From contig JARHVA010002372.1 of the NCBI GenBank assembly GCA_037957365.1, positions 2,119,001 through 2,183,000 of the forward strand: 64,000 bases of DNA, read 5' to 3'. This document shows positions 10,226 through 22,311 of this stretch, piece after piece. Below the pieces are notes generated by a model that saw only the letters and a list, made by a program, of their open reading frames with translations, did no database searches and had not been told where the DNA came from. Numbering within the stretch: the first letter of the stretch is position 1; every line of letters starts with the position of its first letter. A program made the translations under genes and the position numbers. Origin of the DNA: Torreya grandis. Lineage: Eukaryota; Streptophyta; Pinopsida; Cupressales; Taxaceae.

Positions 10226-12544
10226 CAATACTCATTAATTTATAACTTTCATCACTATATTTTTAGCAAGTATATTAATTCATTCCCCTTTCCCAAACAT
10301 TGTAAAAAAAACTCAAAACATCCATAAAAATCCTTGTCAAAATGAACACAAGCACTCAAACTTATTAAAATATAAAAATTAGAAAGTATAAAATTTAAAA
10401 GTAATTATATATACAAGATCATACACTTTATAAAATTATAACAATTTTTTTTCCTTTTCCATAACACTTCTAGAATGTCCTTACCTTATTATAGTAGGTC
10501 TTTTCCCCAGGTTAAATCTCCTTTTCCTAATAATAACATATATGACGATATTAATGTGAGCTTAAACTATAATTATTTTAATCCACACCCATTATGCACC
10601 TTATCTTTAACTCTCTTATTACTCTTGAATATCAAGAACAAATTCCTAAGCCTCCCATAGCCATTCCCCTCATTTACAAGGTCATCAATATAATATCATC
10701 CAAGCTTAGTCATTCACCTTTCCTTTTATTTTATCATCAAGACTAGCTTGATCATATTTTAATTCACTTTGTGTATGACATTGACAAGGCATATCCAACC
10801 TGATAGGATCAATCAAATCCATAGAGTCTCAAGCCTAACTACATCCATTTTTCCATTCCTATAATTGATCAATAGGTTTCTTATCTTGTATTAGTTAATA
10901 TAGATGGATCATGGAATTCCATATCTTCCTAATTAAACATACTTAATGAACATCATGATATAATAGAGATATTCTAGTGAAATAAAAATAATAATTTATT
11001 ATTCATCATCCTAAATCCTATTCATCAACTTAAACAACCTAATCTATATATTCACTCATCCATCTATCCATTATGTTATTTTTCTTAGATAGACCTAGAG
11101 AAGTCAAGTACACATGCTAGTGTGTTTATTTTTGTGTGTACAGTAGCATAGTATTTTAATAAAATCAACCATATTAGCATGCATTTAGGTTTTTTAATCT
11201 CATGTTTTATAGATCCCATTATTTTGGTACCCATGTTATTATAATACCACTTTGATAGTTTCCTATTGATGTGCCTATATAAACTCAAAAATACATTAGG
11301 GGAAACATGAATTTGAAAATACATTATTTTATTATAAATGGTTTAGTTAATATAATAAATAAAGAGATACTATTAATGTAGTTTTTATGCACACCACTAC
11401 CACAATAAGGTAGCCTCTAACATTTTTGGATCTCAATAGAGGTAGACTCCACTTTAGGGCATGATTTATAGGTATACGGTCTATTACAACCAATTGATGG
11501 AATAACTGGTAGGGCATGTAGGTTGTTGACAAGTTTTTTGGATAGAGGTATGGTTCCTAAAGGATTGTGAATCTCTATGTGAATTAGATGGGTGGATGGC
11601 TTCTAATCTAAACTAAGTAGGTCTTAGAAAAAACTTGAAAAAGGAGAGAAGGGTAAGGTATAAAAGAAAGCTTCTATGGCTTTCAATAATCACTCTCCTA
11701 GCTGGATCTAAAAGGATAAGTTCTCTCAGAACTTGTGCCTATTACTAATAGTGATTGCACACACATATTTAGACATGGCTAAGAAGTATAAGGATATAAA
11801 TATGTAGGAAATTTTTAGGCCTCAAAAAAAGGTTTCTACATTTAGAGTAGCTATTGCACACCCTTAATTATTAGTTTATTGCTCAGGGTAGTGAAGTATT
11901 TGAGGTAGTCGTTACACACACACGTAAAACTACATCCAATAAATCACTCATGCATGATCAAAATTATGAATCAATTTGAGCTTGACTATCTTAACCAATA
12001 TATTTACCAATATTTCAATAGCTTGTGTACATATATAGATTAGTATATCAATAAAAACAATCAAAAATCCATTCGCATCTTTTACACACTAAATATTATT
12101 GAAACATACAACCAAAAAAAGTAATAACTAATTATAGAGAAATTAGAAATAAAATGCACACACACATTCATTGGTGATCAAAATTGATGTTGCTCTTGTA
12201 TTCAAAAAATTCTCTAACCAAAATCCAAGTTGGATAACAATTGTTTTTATAATCTTGGAAGGGGTCACCTCATCTTCCAAGTTCATGTAAGTGATTACAT
12301 GTGATAGTAAGATAATGTAGTTTTAACTATGGTCTAAAACTGTATAAGAGTCTATTTACAGTTATTAGTTTAAAATGGCCTAAAACTGTATAAGAGTCTA
12401 AAACTATATAATAGTCTATTTACACTTGTCACTCTCATGAAACTTTGACATTTCAACATGCTCTTTACATCATCTAATCAAATGAGTCTAAGCAATACAT
12501 GTTATAATATCTTGGTTTGAATCCAAATGGATACTTTACGAGAT
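10226..12544. other. Unassigned AT-rich sequence
   Basis: No recognisable protein frame, LTR pair, tRNA or strong tandem repeat. Short frames are hydrophobic, isolated and lack family motifs. Probably very old repeat debris or spacer. Confidence 0.5.
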
Positions 12545-12830
12545 TAATTTGACATTTACATAACCATCAAATGATGTATGTGTGATTGTCAAATTTAGTT
12601 TCATGAATTAGTTCATTTTTGAGGTTAAATTTAATGTTCATGTGACTATCAAATGATGCCTTTGCGGCCATCAATGATGTTTGTGTGACTATAAGATTTA
12701 ATATTAGAAGTTTAGCACATTGATGATGTTAATTTTGACATTCAAACAACCATAAAATGAAATCCTCGTGACTATCAATAGAATCTACATGACTATCAAA
12801 TTTAATCTCATCAACTGACATGTGTCTTTT
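12545..12830 (+). repeat. Degenerate interspersed repeat, core GTGACTATCAAATGATG
   Basis: At least eight variants of the core occur near 12560, 12581, 12641, 12664, 12685, 12746, 12768 and 12789, with spacing of about 20-60 bp. No coding frame runs through them. It resembles the repeat fields in the leaders of elements A and C but has a different unit. Confidence 0.5.
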
Positions 12831-13039
12831 CCTTGGGGCTCTCTACTTCTACAAACATAAATGAAAGGCTTATCATAGTACTTTATAAAACATATAAAAG
12901 GATCTTGCATGAATATTTTTCCTAAGGCTTTAGTATCTATGAAAATATGATTTGTTTGAGCTAAAATATTGGATTAATCTCAAAACATAATGAAATATTT
13001 TGTAATAAAAGGTACCACTTGGTAGTCTGGCATTTCTTT

Positions 13040-14290
13040 TAGGGTAATTGTGTAGGGAAATTGCTTCAAGATTTATTTGGGTAATTGTTTCAGATAAAAT
13101 GTCTACAATAATTCTCTCTAAGGGTTATTTTCTCTTGGATAAAATGTCTAAAGGTATGGGCTAAAGGGAAATATGTTTGGGATAAAAGTCCTAAAGGAAC
13201 TGGTCGAAGGGCAAAAGTCCCAAGATAAAGTCTTGAAGGGAAAGTGGACACTTCAAAAAGGGCTGAAAGGTCCTTTTAAAAATTTCTAAAGGGTAAGTCC
13301 ATGGAGTCTAAAGGTCATGTGTCCTTTAGGGGAATTTTTTTGGGACTTTTATGTCAGATAAAATGTCTGAAATAAAATTTTTGAAGGAATTGGTCTAGGC
13401 AAAGGTGTAGATAAAATTCCTAAAGGATAGGCTCATAGGGGAAAAGGGCCATTACAAAAGTCTCGAAGGGCACTTTCAAAAAAGTTTGAAGGGTATCTTT
13501 AGAAATTTTGAAGGAGATGTGTCCTTAACAAAACTTCTGAAGGCTTAGTCAGAGGTAAATGGTCTTTTCAAAGAGTCTTGAAGGAATTGTTTTAGAGGAA
13601 TTATTTCAGACAAAATGTCTAAAACAATTCTCTCAATGGTCATTTTCATTAGACAAAAGTTTTGAAGAAATTGGATAGGCTTATAGAATGTGTCTCACAA
13701 AAATGTCTGAAGGAAAAGGAAAAGTTATAGAATAAAAGTCCTAAAGAAAATGTGTGAAGGGGATAAAAGGTAGTTACAAAAGTCCTAAAGGAATTCTATT
13801 AGTCAAAATGGCTACAACAAAAAGGGTCGAAGGACACTTTCACAAAACCAAATGGGTAGGTTGGTAGCAAAAAGGTCACTTCAAAAATATCTAAAGGGAA
13901 ATTCCAAAACGCCAAAGGGTAATTTGGCAATAATCTGAAAGGTCCACTTCATAGGGCATCTATCCATGACAAAAGTCTTGAATGATCTACTTAATAAAGG
14001 CCAAAGGATAATTATAAAAGGGTTAAAGAGTAGGTTCAAAGGGGCCAAAGGCAATGTTAATTACGTTAGGAAAAATTCCCATGGCAAAAAAGGCCTATAG
14101 ACCAATTCCATCAGAGGAATTGTTTCAAATAAAATGTTCACATAATTTCTTTGACAAAGATAAGTTCACAAGAATTCATATGTAGCAAAATGCCCAACAA
14201 AGACAAATGGGATAAGTCCTAAAATAATAAATCCCAAGAGGATATCAAAGATAGTCCATGAAAGCTTAAGTCTAAAAGAATTATCCCAAA
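13040..14290 (+). repeat. Degenerate minisatellite field, core ATAAAAGTCCTAAAGG
   Basis: Dozens of variants of AAAGTCYTRAAGG occur every 20-60 bp. A longer landmark, TTTCAGATAAAATGTCT followed by AATTCTCTC, returns near 13088, 13604 and (weaker) 14121, about 517 bp apart, which suggests a higher-order repeat. The plus strand is A/G-rich throughout. No protein family motif is seen in any frame. Confidence 0.6.
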
Positions 14291-17200
14291 TTAACAAACT
14301 TGATAGAACAAAATATCTAGTCTATGAAAACACAATACCAATGTCATACTGCCAAAACATGAAAGTCCAAATCATGATCTTTTTCAAAAAAAATCATGAA
14401 CACATAAAAGAGGGGGCTCAAAATCAAGACAATATTTTGAAAAATGTGGTCCCCCATTTAATTATGGGAAAAATTGGGGTGTTGGGTACAATAGATACTA
14501 TGCCTTTTTTTTTTTTTTCCCAAAAAGTGTTTTTCCAAGTGAAATCATGTGTACTATGCGATCATGTGTGTATTCCATTTTTTTTACTCTATTAATTTAA
14601 GGATTATGTTAGTATTTATTTTCTCATTTTATTTTACTATGCCTATTTTATCTTAACCCACCAGAATGCAACGCCATATATTTATATGTAGTATAATGAT
14701 CATCTACTTGGTTTCATTGGTTATCCTTACCTAATAACCCCATGCACCTATACCTAAATAATATGTGTTATTATAGATTATCTCCTTTTATTTTATTTTA
14801 TTGATTTATTTTTATTGAATTTATTTTATATGGTTTTGTGTTCATCCTTTTCTTTGTGTATTTTGGGCCCTTTGTTTCTTATTTATCCTTCTGACATGTT
14901 TTCTACCCCTTTAGGTCATCCATCACCTCTAACTTATTCAAGTTCCCTTAGATACTATGTTTGAATTTTAAATTTACATTTTTATTTCAATTATTTCACA
15001 TTTAAATTATATTTTGACTCCCTTTTCCTAGTATTATATTTTCCATATTATTTATTTGATTTATTTATGTCTTTTGGAATATCTTTTCTTATATCTTTGA
15101 TTGTTACATGGTTGCACAATTTTTAATATTATGATTATTTGCCTATTGATAAATTTTAAAAATTATTTTTTAACATGCTACTAAAGGAATTATTTAGTTA
15201 CATACATGATACATAAGTGCATACATATGGTTGAGGATTAAAAATTGACTTGAGGAAACCTCAAGCTCATTTTTGGGCCATATTTAAAGGTACATCCTAA
15301 CAGTACTTCAAGTCTTTCTTTCATACTTTATTTTATCATATTGAGACTCTATTTCATTATATATCTAAGTTTATAATATGTATTTTATGATTAATATTAT
15401 GATTCAACATTTATTTTTAATTTATCAATTGATTGTGTTGTTATAATTTTTGAGTGTTTTATGTCTTTTCTATATTTTTTATTGTTTGGCATGCCTATTT
15501 TATCTTCCCTATGATGGGTGATTTAGTTGTATACTATTTGTGACATTATTTTGATGGTTTATTTTGTGTGTTATCATTTTTATTCTTCTCTCTACATGGA
15601 ATTTTTTTATTTTTATAATCTACATATATGATATTTCTTGTATTTTTTTACTTTGCATACCATTTCTTGAATTATATACTCTATGTATATTGACTATATG
15701 TTTTTTACTTGACATGACATTTCTTGACTTGTATATTCTATGTGTGGTCTACTTGTTATATGTTTAATGTGATTTCATTACTTTCCCTATTTATTTTGTG
15801 TTTATGCATGATTAATGTCATGATATTTATCATTAAAATGGTTTGTTTATTGGATATATGTTTGTTTTCCTACATTTACGTAGTTCATAACATGCATCTA
15901 TTTGGACATACTATTGGATGTTTACTTAGTATTTATCTGGGGTATGTCATTTCCATGCTTCATTACCTATATTATCCATATTGAGGACTAATATTACTTT
16001 TTCCCTTCATCATTTATAATTTGGGGCATGATAGTGTTATACTTCAGTACTTATATCTTGTCCACATTGACGTACACTATTGATTACACTCACATTGAAT
16101 ATATTTTTCCAACATTAAGGATTATTTTTTGTCTTTGCCTACATTGATTATATATTTTCCAAATTGGGGAATACTAATCTTGTCCATATTAGGGCATGAT
16201 TTTCATACTTAATTTATTATATGTTTTCCATATTGGGGTAACATCCCATTTATTGTGCTTGTATTTCTTTCACATTTCTTATATAGATGCAAACCATTAC
16301 CATATTTTTATAAATTGCTTCCACTCAAGAATATATGAGTCAAGTTACCTATTATACATGCATTTTCATAATAATATCTTACTTAAATTATTTATATATA
16401 CATAAACATATCTTAAATTCCTTCCTTATACATGATATTTAATAATTATAACTTTATATGATTATACCAAAATATTTTATACATGCTTAATGATGATATA
16501 TGTTTATGATTATACCAAAATGTGTTATAAATGCACTTTAAAATACATCATATCTATTATTTTTTATATTTTACATATATCATGTAATATACATTTATTT
16601 TGATACATTTTGTGTATAGGTTCATTCCACATATAAAAATGTGGTCATATGATCCATTATTTTATGCTTTAGATACATGGTTATACAAAACAATTATAAA
16701 AAGTTATAACTGACACTATAAACAATTATAGGACATTTTATCATAAATTTCAAGTCATTCACCAAAAAATTAAAAATAATTATTATACTTCACATATATT
16801 TAGAGGATTTCATTTGAGAGTTATAAGACATACTTCACTTGGTCTCCTAAATGATATGAATATTTAGATATGATATAGATTCTATAGAGATGAATTGTCA
16901 GTTCATACACAACTAGGTGTATTCATTCCAAAAACATTATCATTACTCATTGATTTCATTGGATCTATGATTATTGGTTTATATAGAAATTAATCTACTT
17001 GAAAAAAATTCTTTATATTTGTAGGCACACTTGATTTTGCATTATATAAATAAAAGTGTGGATTCTTATTCTAAGATCTTATTAGATTTTCATAGTTGTT
17101 GTCAAGATTATCATGTAGATTTTGAGGAGTATAGGGTTTATTTTATTTTCTAGGTTGTGGGATATAAAACTTGAGATAATGTATCCTTTATCCTCATTTT

Positions 17201-17312
17201 TATTTTAATATCATTATAATTTCCTATATTGACTTTGAAAACTATTACAAGTTTCAATAGCATCATCAAATTCAATCCCTCCCAAGTACATTTTTATATT
17301 TTATTTAAATAT

Positions 17313-17314
<2 letters not shown>
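14291..17314. other. Unassigned AT-rich, T-rich sequence
   Basis: Several kilobases with short hydrophobic frames but no family motifs. Between about 15960 and 16240 a loose motif like CCATATTGGGG recurs. A minus-strand boundary starting TGTACCCAACACCCC at 14490 resembles the start of the A/C-type LTR but has no partner here. Confidence 0.45.

Positions 17315-17367
<53 letters not shown>
17315..17367. repeat. (AC)n microsatellite
   Basis: About 26 uninterrupted AC units in AT-rich spacer. Confidence 0.97.
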
Positions 17368-17368
<1 letters not shown>

Positions 17369-17798
17369 CAAAGTGGGGCATTATATAGGCAACTAAGTTT
17401 GGTATATAAATAGTTATTATTTTAGAGAATTATATTTATTAATGTGATTATGGATTATTAGTTAAAATTAGGACCTTATTTACATGTTTTCTATTATGTT
17501 ATCTGGCATGTTTCCCTTATGTGATGTGTGTTTACTTTTTCAAATTCACTTTCTATTCATCCTAAGCCATTTATAATATGAACATTAAATCTAGAAAGTC
17601 TAAAAACATATAAAACTAGTTTTTTCCCCTAGTATGACATTTAATGGTCTTAGAATGTGAAAAAACATCATTCTTAGTGTTTTCATGAGTTTTTTTATAG
17701 TATCATCTTAGAATGATCCTAGTTTTCCATTTTTTTGGTTTCCTTTGACCCCTTCCCCAAGTTTATTTTGTTCTTTATTCCTTGTTTGTTGGATATCT
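17368..17798. other. Unassigned spacer left of element B
   Basis: No gene or repeat recognised. It ends at the TG that starts element B. Confidence 0.5.
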
Positions 17799-20522
17799 TG
17801 TTGGATGTTTTTCAATGAAGTCTCCAAAGTGACCAAGGATGTTGATGAGGTGTCATGTGTGTTAGAATGATAATGACAAAGTGTGCTTCAATGTGATTCA
17901 ATGTTCTTACATAGTTCTTCAGTGGTTAACTTAGTAAGGCAATTGATTGATGAATTTGATGATATGTATGGGTTGAAGAGACCCTATGGGATTTTATGAG
18001 TGCTTATAAGTGATTATGGAAGTGAATGGAATTCATTAGAATAGTCACATGAATATATAAGCTCAAGCCATCATCTTGACTAATAAAGCTGAGTAAGTAG
18101 ATTGATGATGTTATATTTCACATGTGTGAAGGTTTCAGGAGTAATTTGATACATGAATGGATTCCTCTATGTGAGGAGATCATATGGTTCAAATTTTAGG
18201 TATGGAGATGGAGATTAAAAAAAATATTAAGGTATCAAGTTGGCTTCACAAGTAGAGTTTACTAAGTTCCCATACTTAGCCAAATTTGAATTATTAAAGA
18301 TCTATGGTCAACATTTATTAGATAATAGATCTAACAATCAATATTTAATCTAACTAGATAAGGATCTAATGGAGCACATGATATTTTTAAATAGAGATTA
18401 GTGTCACATGTGAAGTTGATATGTCAAAGGATACTTAGAAGGCACACACGAGTGACACGTGTCATAATATTAGAAGCTTTGACAGAGTATCAATGGCATG
18501 CGAGTGTTTATATAGATAGATATTGATGACATGGGTTAAGTCAAAGAGTCAAGTGTATAGAAGGCATGCAAAAATACCAAGTGGATAATTAGAGGAGCTC
18601 AGATTGAAGATCAATGATGAGCATTGCAATATAAAGACTAGGATAATGCGATGGAGATTAACAGAGCATGTTTGATCTAGCTACTAGGTGAAATGAGATG
18701 AAGATAAAGTGATTGATGTTTAGTGTTTGAATAGTGACCATTGGCATTTGAAAATAAAAAAGGAAAAACTAGTGCTTAGTATTTTTCTAATATCATTTGA
18801 TCTAGGATGAATTTCTTCATACATTAAAAAGCTAAATTGTAAAGGACTCCAAAGTTGGCTATGTGTTTGAACATGTTTTACAAATGACCCAAGAAGGATA
18901 ATTAATTTGTTATTGATAGTATTTTTATGTTTCAATATGAAATATATATTTAATAGTGTTATAGACTTTAAGAGGACCATTTTTTGTGGATTTTGGAGGT
19001 TTGACTAATCCATCTTTAGTGTGAACAATTGCTTAAAAGTTGATTGTGTCTGATGAATGCATTAGAAGTTTGAGTGACCATCTTATAGAGGTAAGTTGAA
19101 GATGTTTTGAGAATAATTCAAAAATAAAATGAGCATGGAGATGTTATATAAGTTTTTAAGGCTTATGAGAAGGCATTTTTTTCATAATATGCCCCTGATC
19201 AGATATGGAGAGTTAAAATTAATTGACTATATTTTGAATGTGTGTAACTAGTCTGAATGGTCATTTTGAGATAGTTGATTTGAGTGATTATAACATGTGT
19301 TGTATTGTATATGGAACATGGAGGTATTTTATAGGTCTTTAATGATTTAACCCATGTGACCTAATCATATGGATTTGTGAAATATTTAAGTTATTTCTTC
19401 AAAAGTTTGAGATTATGTTTTTTGTATATGAAGACCTAAATAGCAAGGAGACATAATTGGTATGTTTGAGTGTTAATTTGGTGTTCTAGGTGGCATAGAA
19501 CCTTTATGGGAATAATTAATGGGATATTATAAATAGGTTTGATGTGTTTAAATCATTGGTAAAGGATGAAGGTGGTCCAAGTAGTTTCACATGTAACGTG
19601 TGAGTATGAAGGCCTAATTGTTTTAGGTCTCACCAAGACCTAATGGTGGTTTAGGGCTAATGAGGGATTGGCTGACCTAAGGATTGTGTGGTTATTACAT
19701 GTAACATGTATGAGAGCCTATTTAAAATGTGGTTTAAATATTTAAATCAAATTTTTTGACCAAGATGGGTTAAAGGAAGAGAGTTGTATAAGTATAATGC
19801 CTTTTTGGACTAATTGTGCTAGTTATGGATGTGCAAATTCAAGAAAAAAAGAGAACCTTTGAAAGAGAAGGTATAGGTTATTTAGTACCATAAAAGTGTG
19901 AAAAGTATTAGACATGTTTATCTAATTAAGTTGATGTAGGAGGACATAGTTTATTGGACCTAACAAACCTAGAAGAGGTAGTTTGAGTAGGTTATACCTA
20001 GAAGCATCTTGAGAGAGATTAGAGGTGAAGAGTGTAGATAAAGGTGATCATCATCAATTCAAGATTAAAAAAAAGTGTTCAAGGTGATATATTCAAGTAC
20101 CTGAGTGGGTGCTTGGTTTCCTAGGGGGTTTATTCTTCTTGTCATGGTAAACCTTGCTAAAGGTCTAATTATTGTCAATGCCCAACTAGATAGGAGCAGT
20201 TTCTCCTTATGAGACTGGTATCTCACTAAACTAAGGGTTGGGTTTTCTTGATCATTTGGTGCTATTATAAATGTTATATCTTGCTATTATAGGATTATAG
20301 TGCATTTTTTAGGGTTTAATGGGCTTGATCCCCCAAGAGGGTTTCCCACATATATGATGTGTTAATGTGATGTATGTTATTATGTATGCTTTTGGTTTTA
20401 TATTATTTAATGTTTATGTTTCATGATCAAGTTGATATATGTTGAATGTTTAAGAGTTGGGAAATGAATTGGATTATCTTAAATCACTGATTTACCCTAC
20501 CTTAGTGATTCTACCTCTAATA
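17799..20522 (+). repeat. Element B 5' LTR
   Basis: Starts TGTTGGATG and matches 22312-25040 end to end with many substitutions and small indels. Near 20327 it holds CCCCAAGAGGGTTTCCCACA, similar to the U5 motif of plant copia LTRs and present in altered form in D and G. The end is decayed to CTCTAATA before the PBS. Confidence 0.88.
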
Positions 20523-20523
20523 A

Positions 20524-20679
20524 TTGGTATCATAGTAGGAAATTTGTTTCAAGTAGTCTTAAACATTCACTAATAATTGGTATCATAGACAGGACCAATT
20601 TTTATCATAGCAAGACCGATTGGTATCATAACAGGACCAATTGGTATCATAGCAGATGAATTGGTATTATAATAGGACC
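20524..20679 (+). repeat. Tandem array of tRNA-Met primer-binding-site-like units
   Basis: TTGGTATCATAG-type units lie at 20524, 20577, 20599, 20620, 20641 and 20661, five of them spaced 20-22 bp apart. The consensus is close to TTGGTATCATAGCAGGACC, which extends complementarity towards TGGTATCAGAGCCAGG, the complement of plant initiator tRNA-Met. Only the first is in the normal place directly after the LTR. No coding explanation fits, because stops occur in the frames. Confidence 0.8.
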
Positions 20680-22297
20680 AATTGTTAGAGGATCAAGTCT
20701 ATGGAAGAGCAAGCATGTAGATTGAAAGATGGCATGGCCAAAAGGGTTAAGGAGGATAAGGAGACCATCAAAGATATCATAATTTAATTAGAGGATATAA
20801 ATTCTATCATGATGGATAAAGAAAGATGATTGTGTTCAATTGAAGGCTAATCTTATTTCCCTAAAGGATGAGCATGAAAAGGGAGATCACTGACATATTC
20901 AAATGAAAGGTATGGAAAACATTATTTTCTACAATTGTCAAAGATTTGGTCACATTTATAGGTTCTATAAGTAAAGACCATCAAGTCAAGATAATTTCAA
21001 TTAGGATCCTATAGTGCAAAAAATAAGACAAGGTAGATAGATCAATGTAATGAGATATTCATCCTAGAGTCATTACTATGCATGAAATTAGCTTGGCAAC
21101 ATTACTAGAGAATGCATGAGGAGAATAAATTAGTCAAAGAAAGATCACAATCATCATCAAGAAAAAGATATGAATGATATTGTTTTTTTTAGGTGTCATA
21201 AAGTTGGTCACATTACTAGGTATTGAAAGAATAGGTTGAATGAGTTCTCAAAGCAAAATAAGGTGTATGGAGCCCCTAGTGTGTAAGGAAGAGTTCATAA
21301 ATGGTTGTGGAAATGTAATCCTATTAGGAGAGATCAGACTAAGACCAAATATGGTCTGTTTACCATGATAAACATGAAGGAAAGTCAAAAGTTTCTATTG
21401 TTTACATTTGTTGACAAGTCTGAAGCAAAGAATTAAGTCAAGGATCCATTCAAAGTCAATCTGGTAATGAGGTAGGACTGAAATTAAAATGAGAGTATGG
21501 AAATATGGGAGTCTCCTAAGTTTTTGGACTCTTAGTCTCACTATTTCAAAGGGTTGTCTCTCTCTAAGATTCAAGGAGACACTTTATAGAAAGAGGAAGC
21601 ATGATGGATTCTAGTTGAGCTTTGGTTGACGCTGTAAAACAAGAAAGATCTTTTGAGCTATTCATGAAGTGAGGGGGATCATATGTGAGATGTTATAGTC
21701 ATGGTGGAGATATAAATAAGTATGGTACAAATGTGAACTCAATAATGTTGATATGATGACTTGATAAAACCAAGTCAGGTGCTTTGACAATATATTGAAT
21801 CCTCATGCATAAACAAAAGGGGAGATTTGTTAATGATCAGGTCTTAGGATCATAGGAGTGTGTATTTGAATTTGAGAGAGAAGGTATGGAGGTAATTGTG
21901 ATATTTTTGCATGGTTGTAGATGGTCTAAAGGTTATCAAAGGGTTCCGAAGCTTAGGTGACTTAGGGGGAGTCCCTCTTAATATTTTCAAGGTAAGTTCA
22001 TGTAGTTTCTATTGATCATGTATGTCTTGTCTTCATAAAAGATTTGTATGATTAAAGAAGAGTGTAGTCATGAAACATGTTTAAGAATATCAAGATAAGA
22101 AGAGGTATGCATAATTTTAGGGGGAGATTGTATCATCTCTAATAGGTGGTCCTTTCCTATTATTGGTAGTTGAAATCTTTTTAGGTCCACATGATAAAGA
22201 GTTGAGCCCACTTTGTCATTGTGTCAAATAGGGAGAAAGTGATTAAAGAGAGAGATAGAGTCTATGCATAAGCTTTGTATTGGTGTTGACATCAATG
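20680..22297 (+). pseudogene. Element B interior: gag remnant with two zinc-knuckle relics
   Basis: No long frame survives. Near 20920-20970 a frame reads FYNCQRFGHIYRFYK and near 21180-21235 another reads FFRCHKVGHITRY followed by a stop. Both align by eye with CCHC knuckles (C-x2-C-x4-H-x4-C) that have lost one or more Cys to Tyr, Phe or stop. Paired knuckles near the gag C-terminus are also seen in element D. Beyond 21300 only scattered codons are readable. Protease, integrase and RT are absent, so B could only have moved with proteins from another copia element. Confidence 0.55.
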
Positions 22298-22311
22298 AAA
22301 AATGGGGAGCG
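22298..22311 (+). promoter_or_regulatory. Polypurine tract of element B
   Basis: AAAAATGGGGAGCG directly precedes TGTTGGAGG, the start of the 3' LTR. It primes plus-strand DNA synthesis in this class. The preceding GACATCAATG resembles the end of copia pol, which commonly reads into the tract. Confidence 0.7.

Noticed and set aside
15564..16405. Overlapping Cys/Leu/Ile/Phe-rich frames resembling membrane proteins
   Set aside because: T-rich DNA gives hydrophobic translations automatically; no start context, no conserved motif, overlapping frames.
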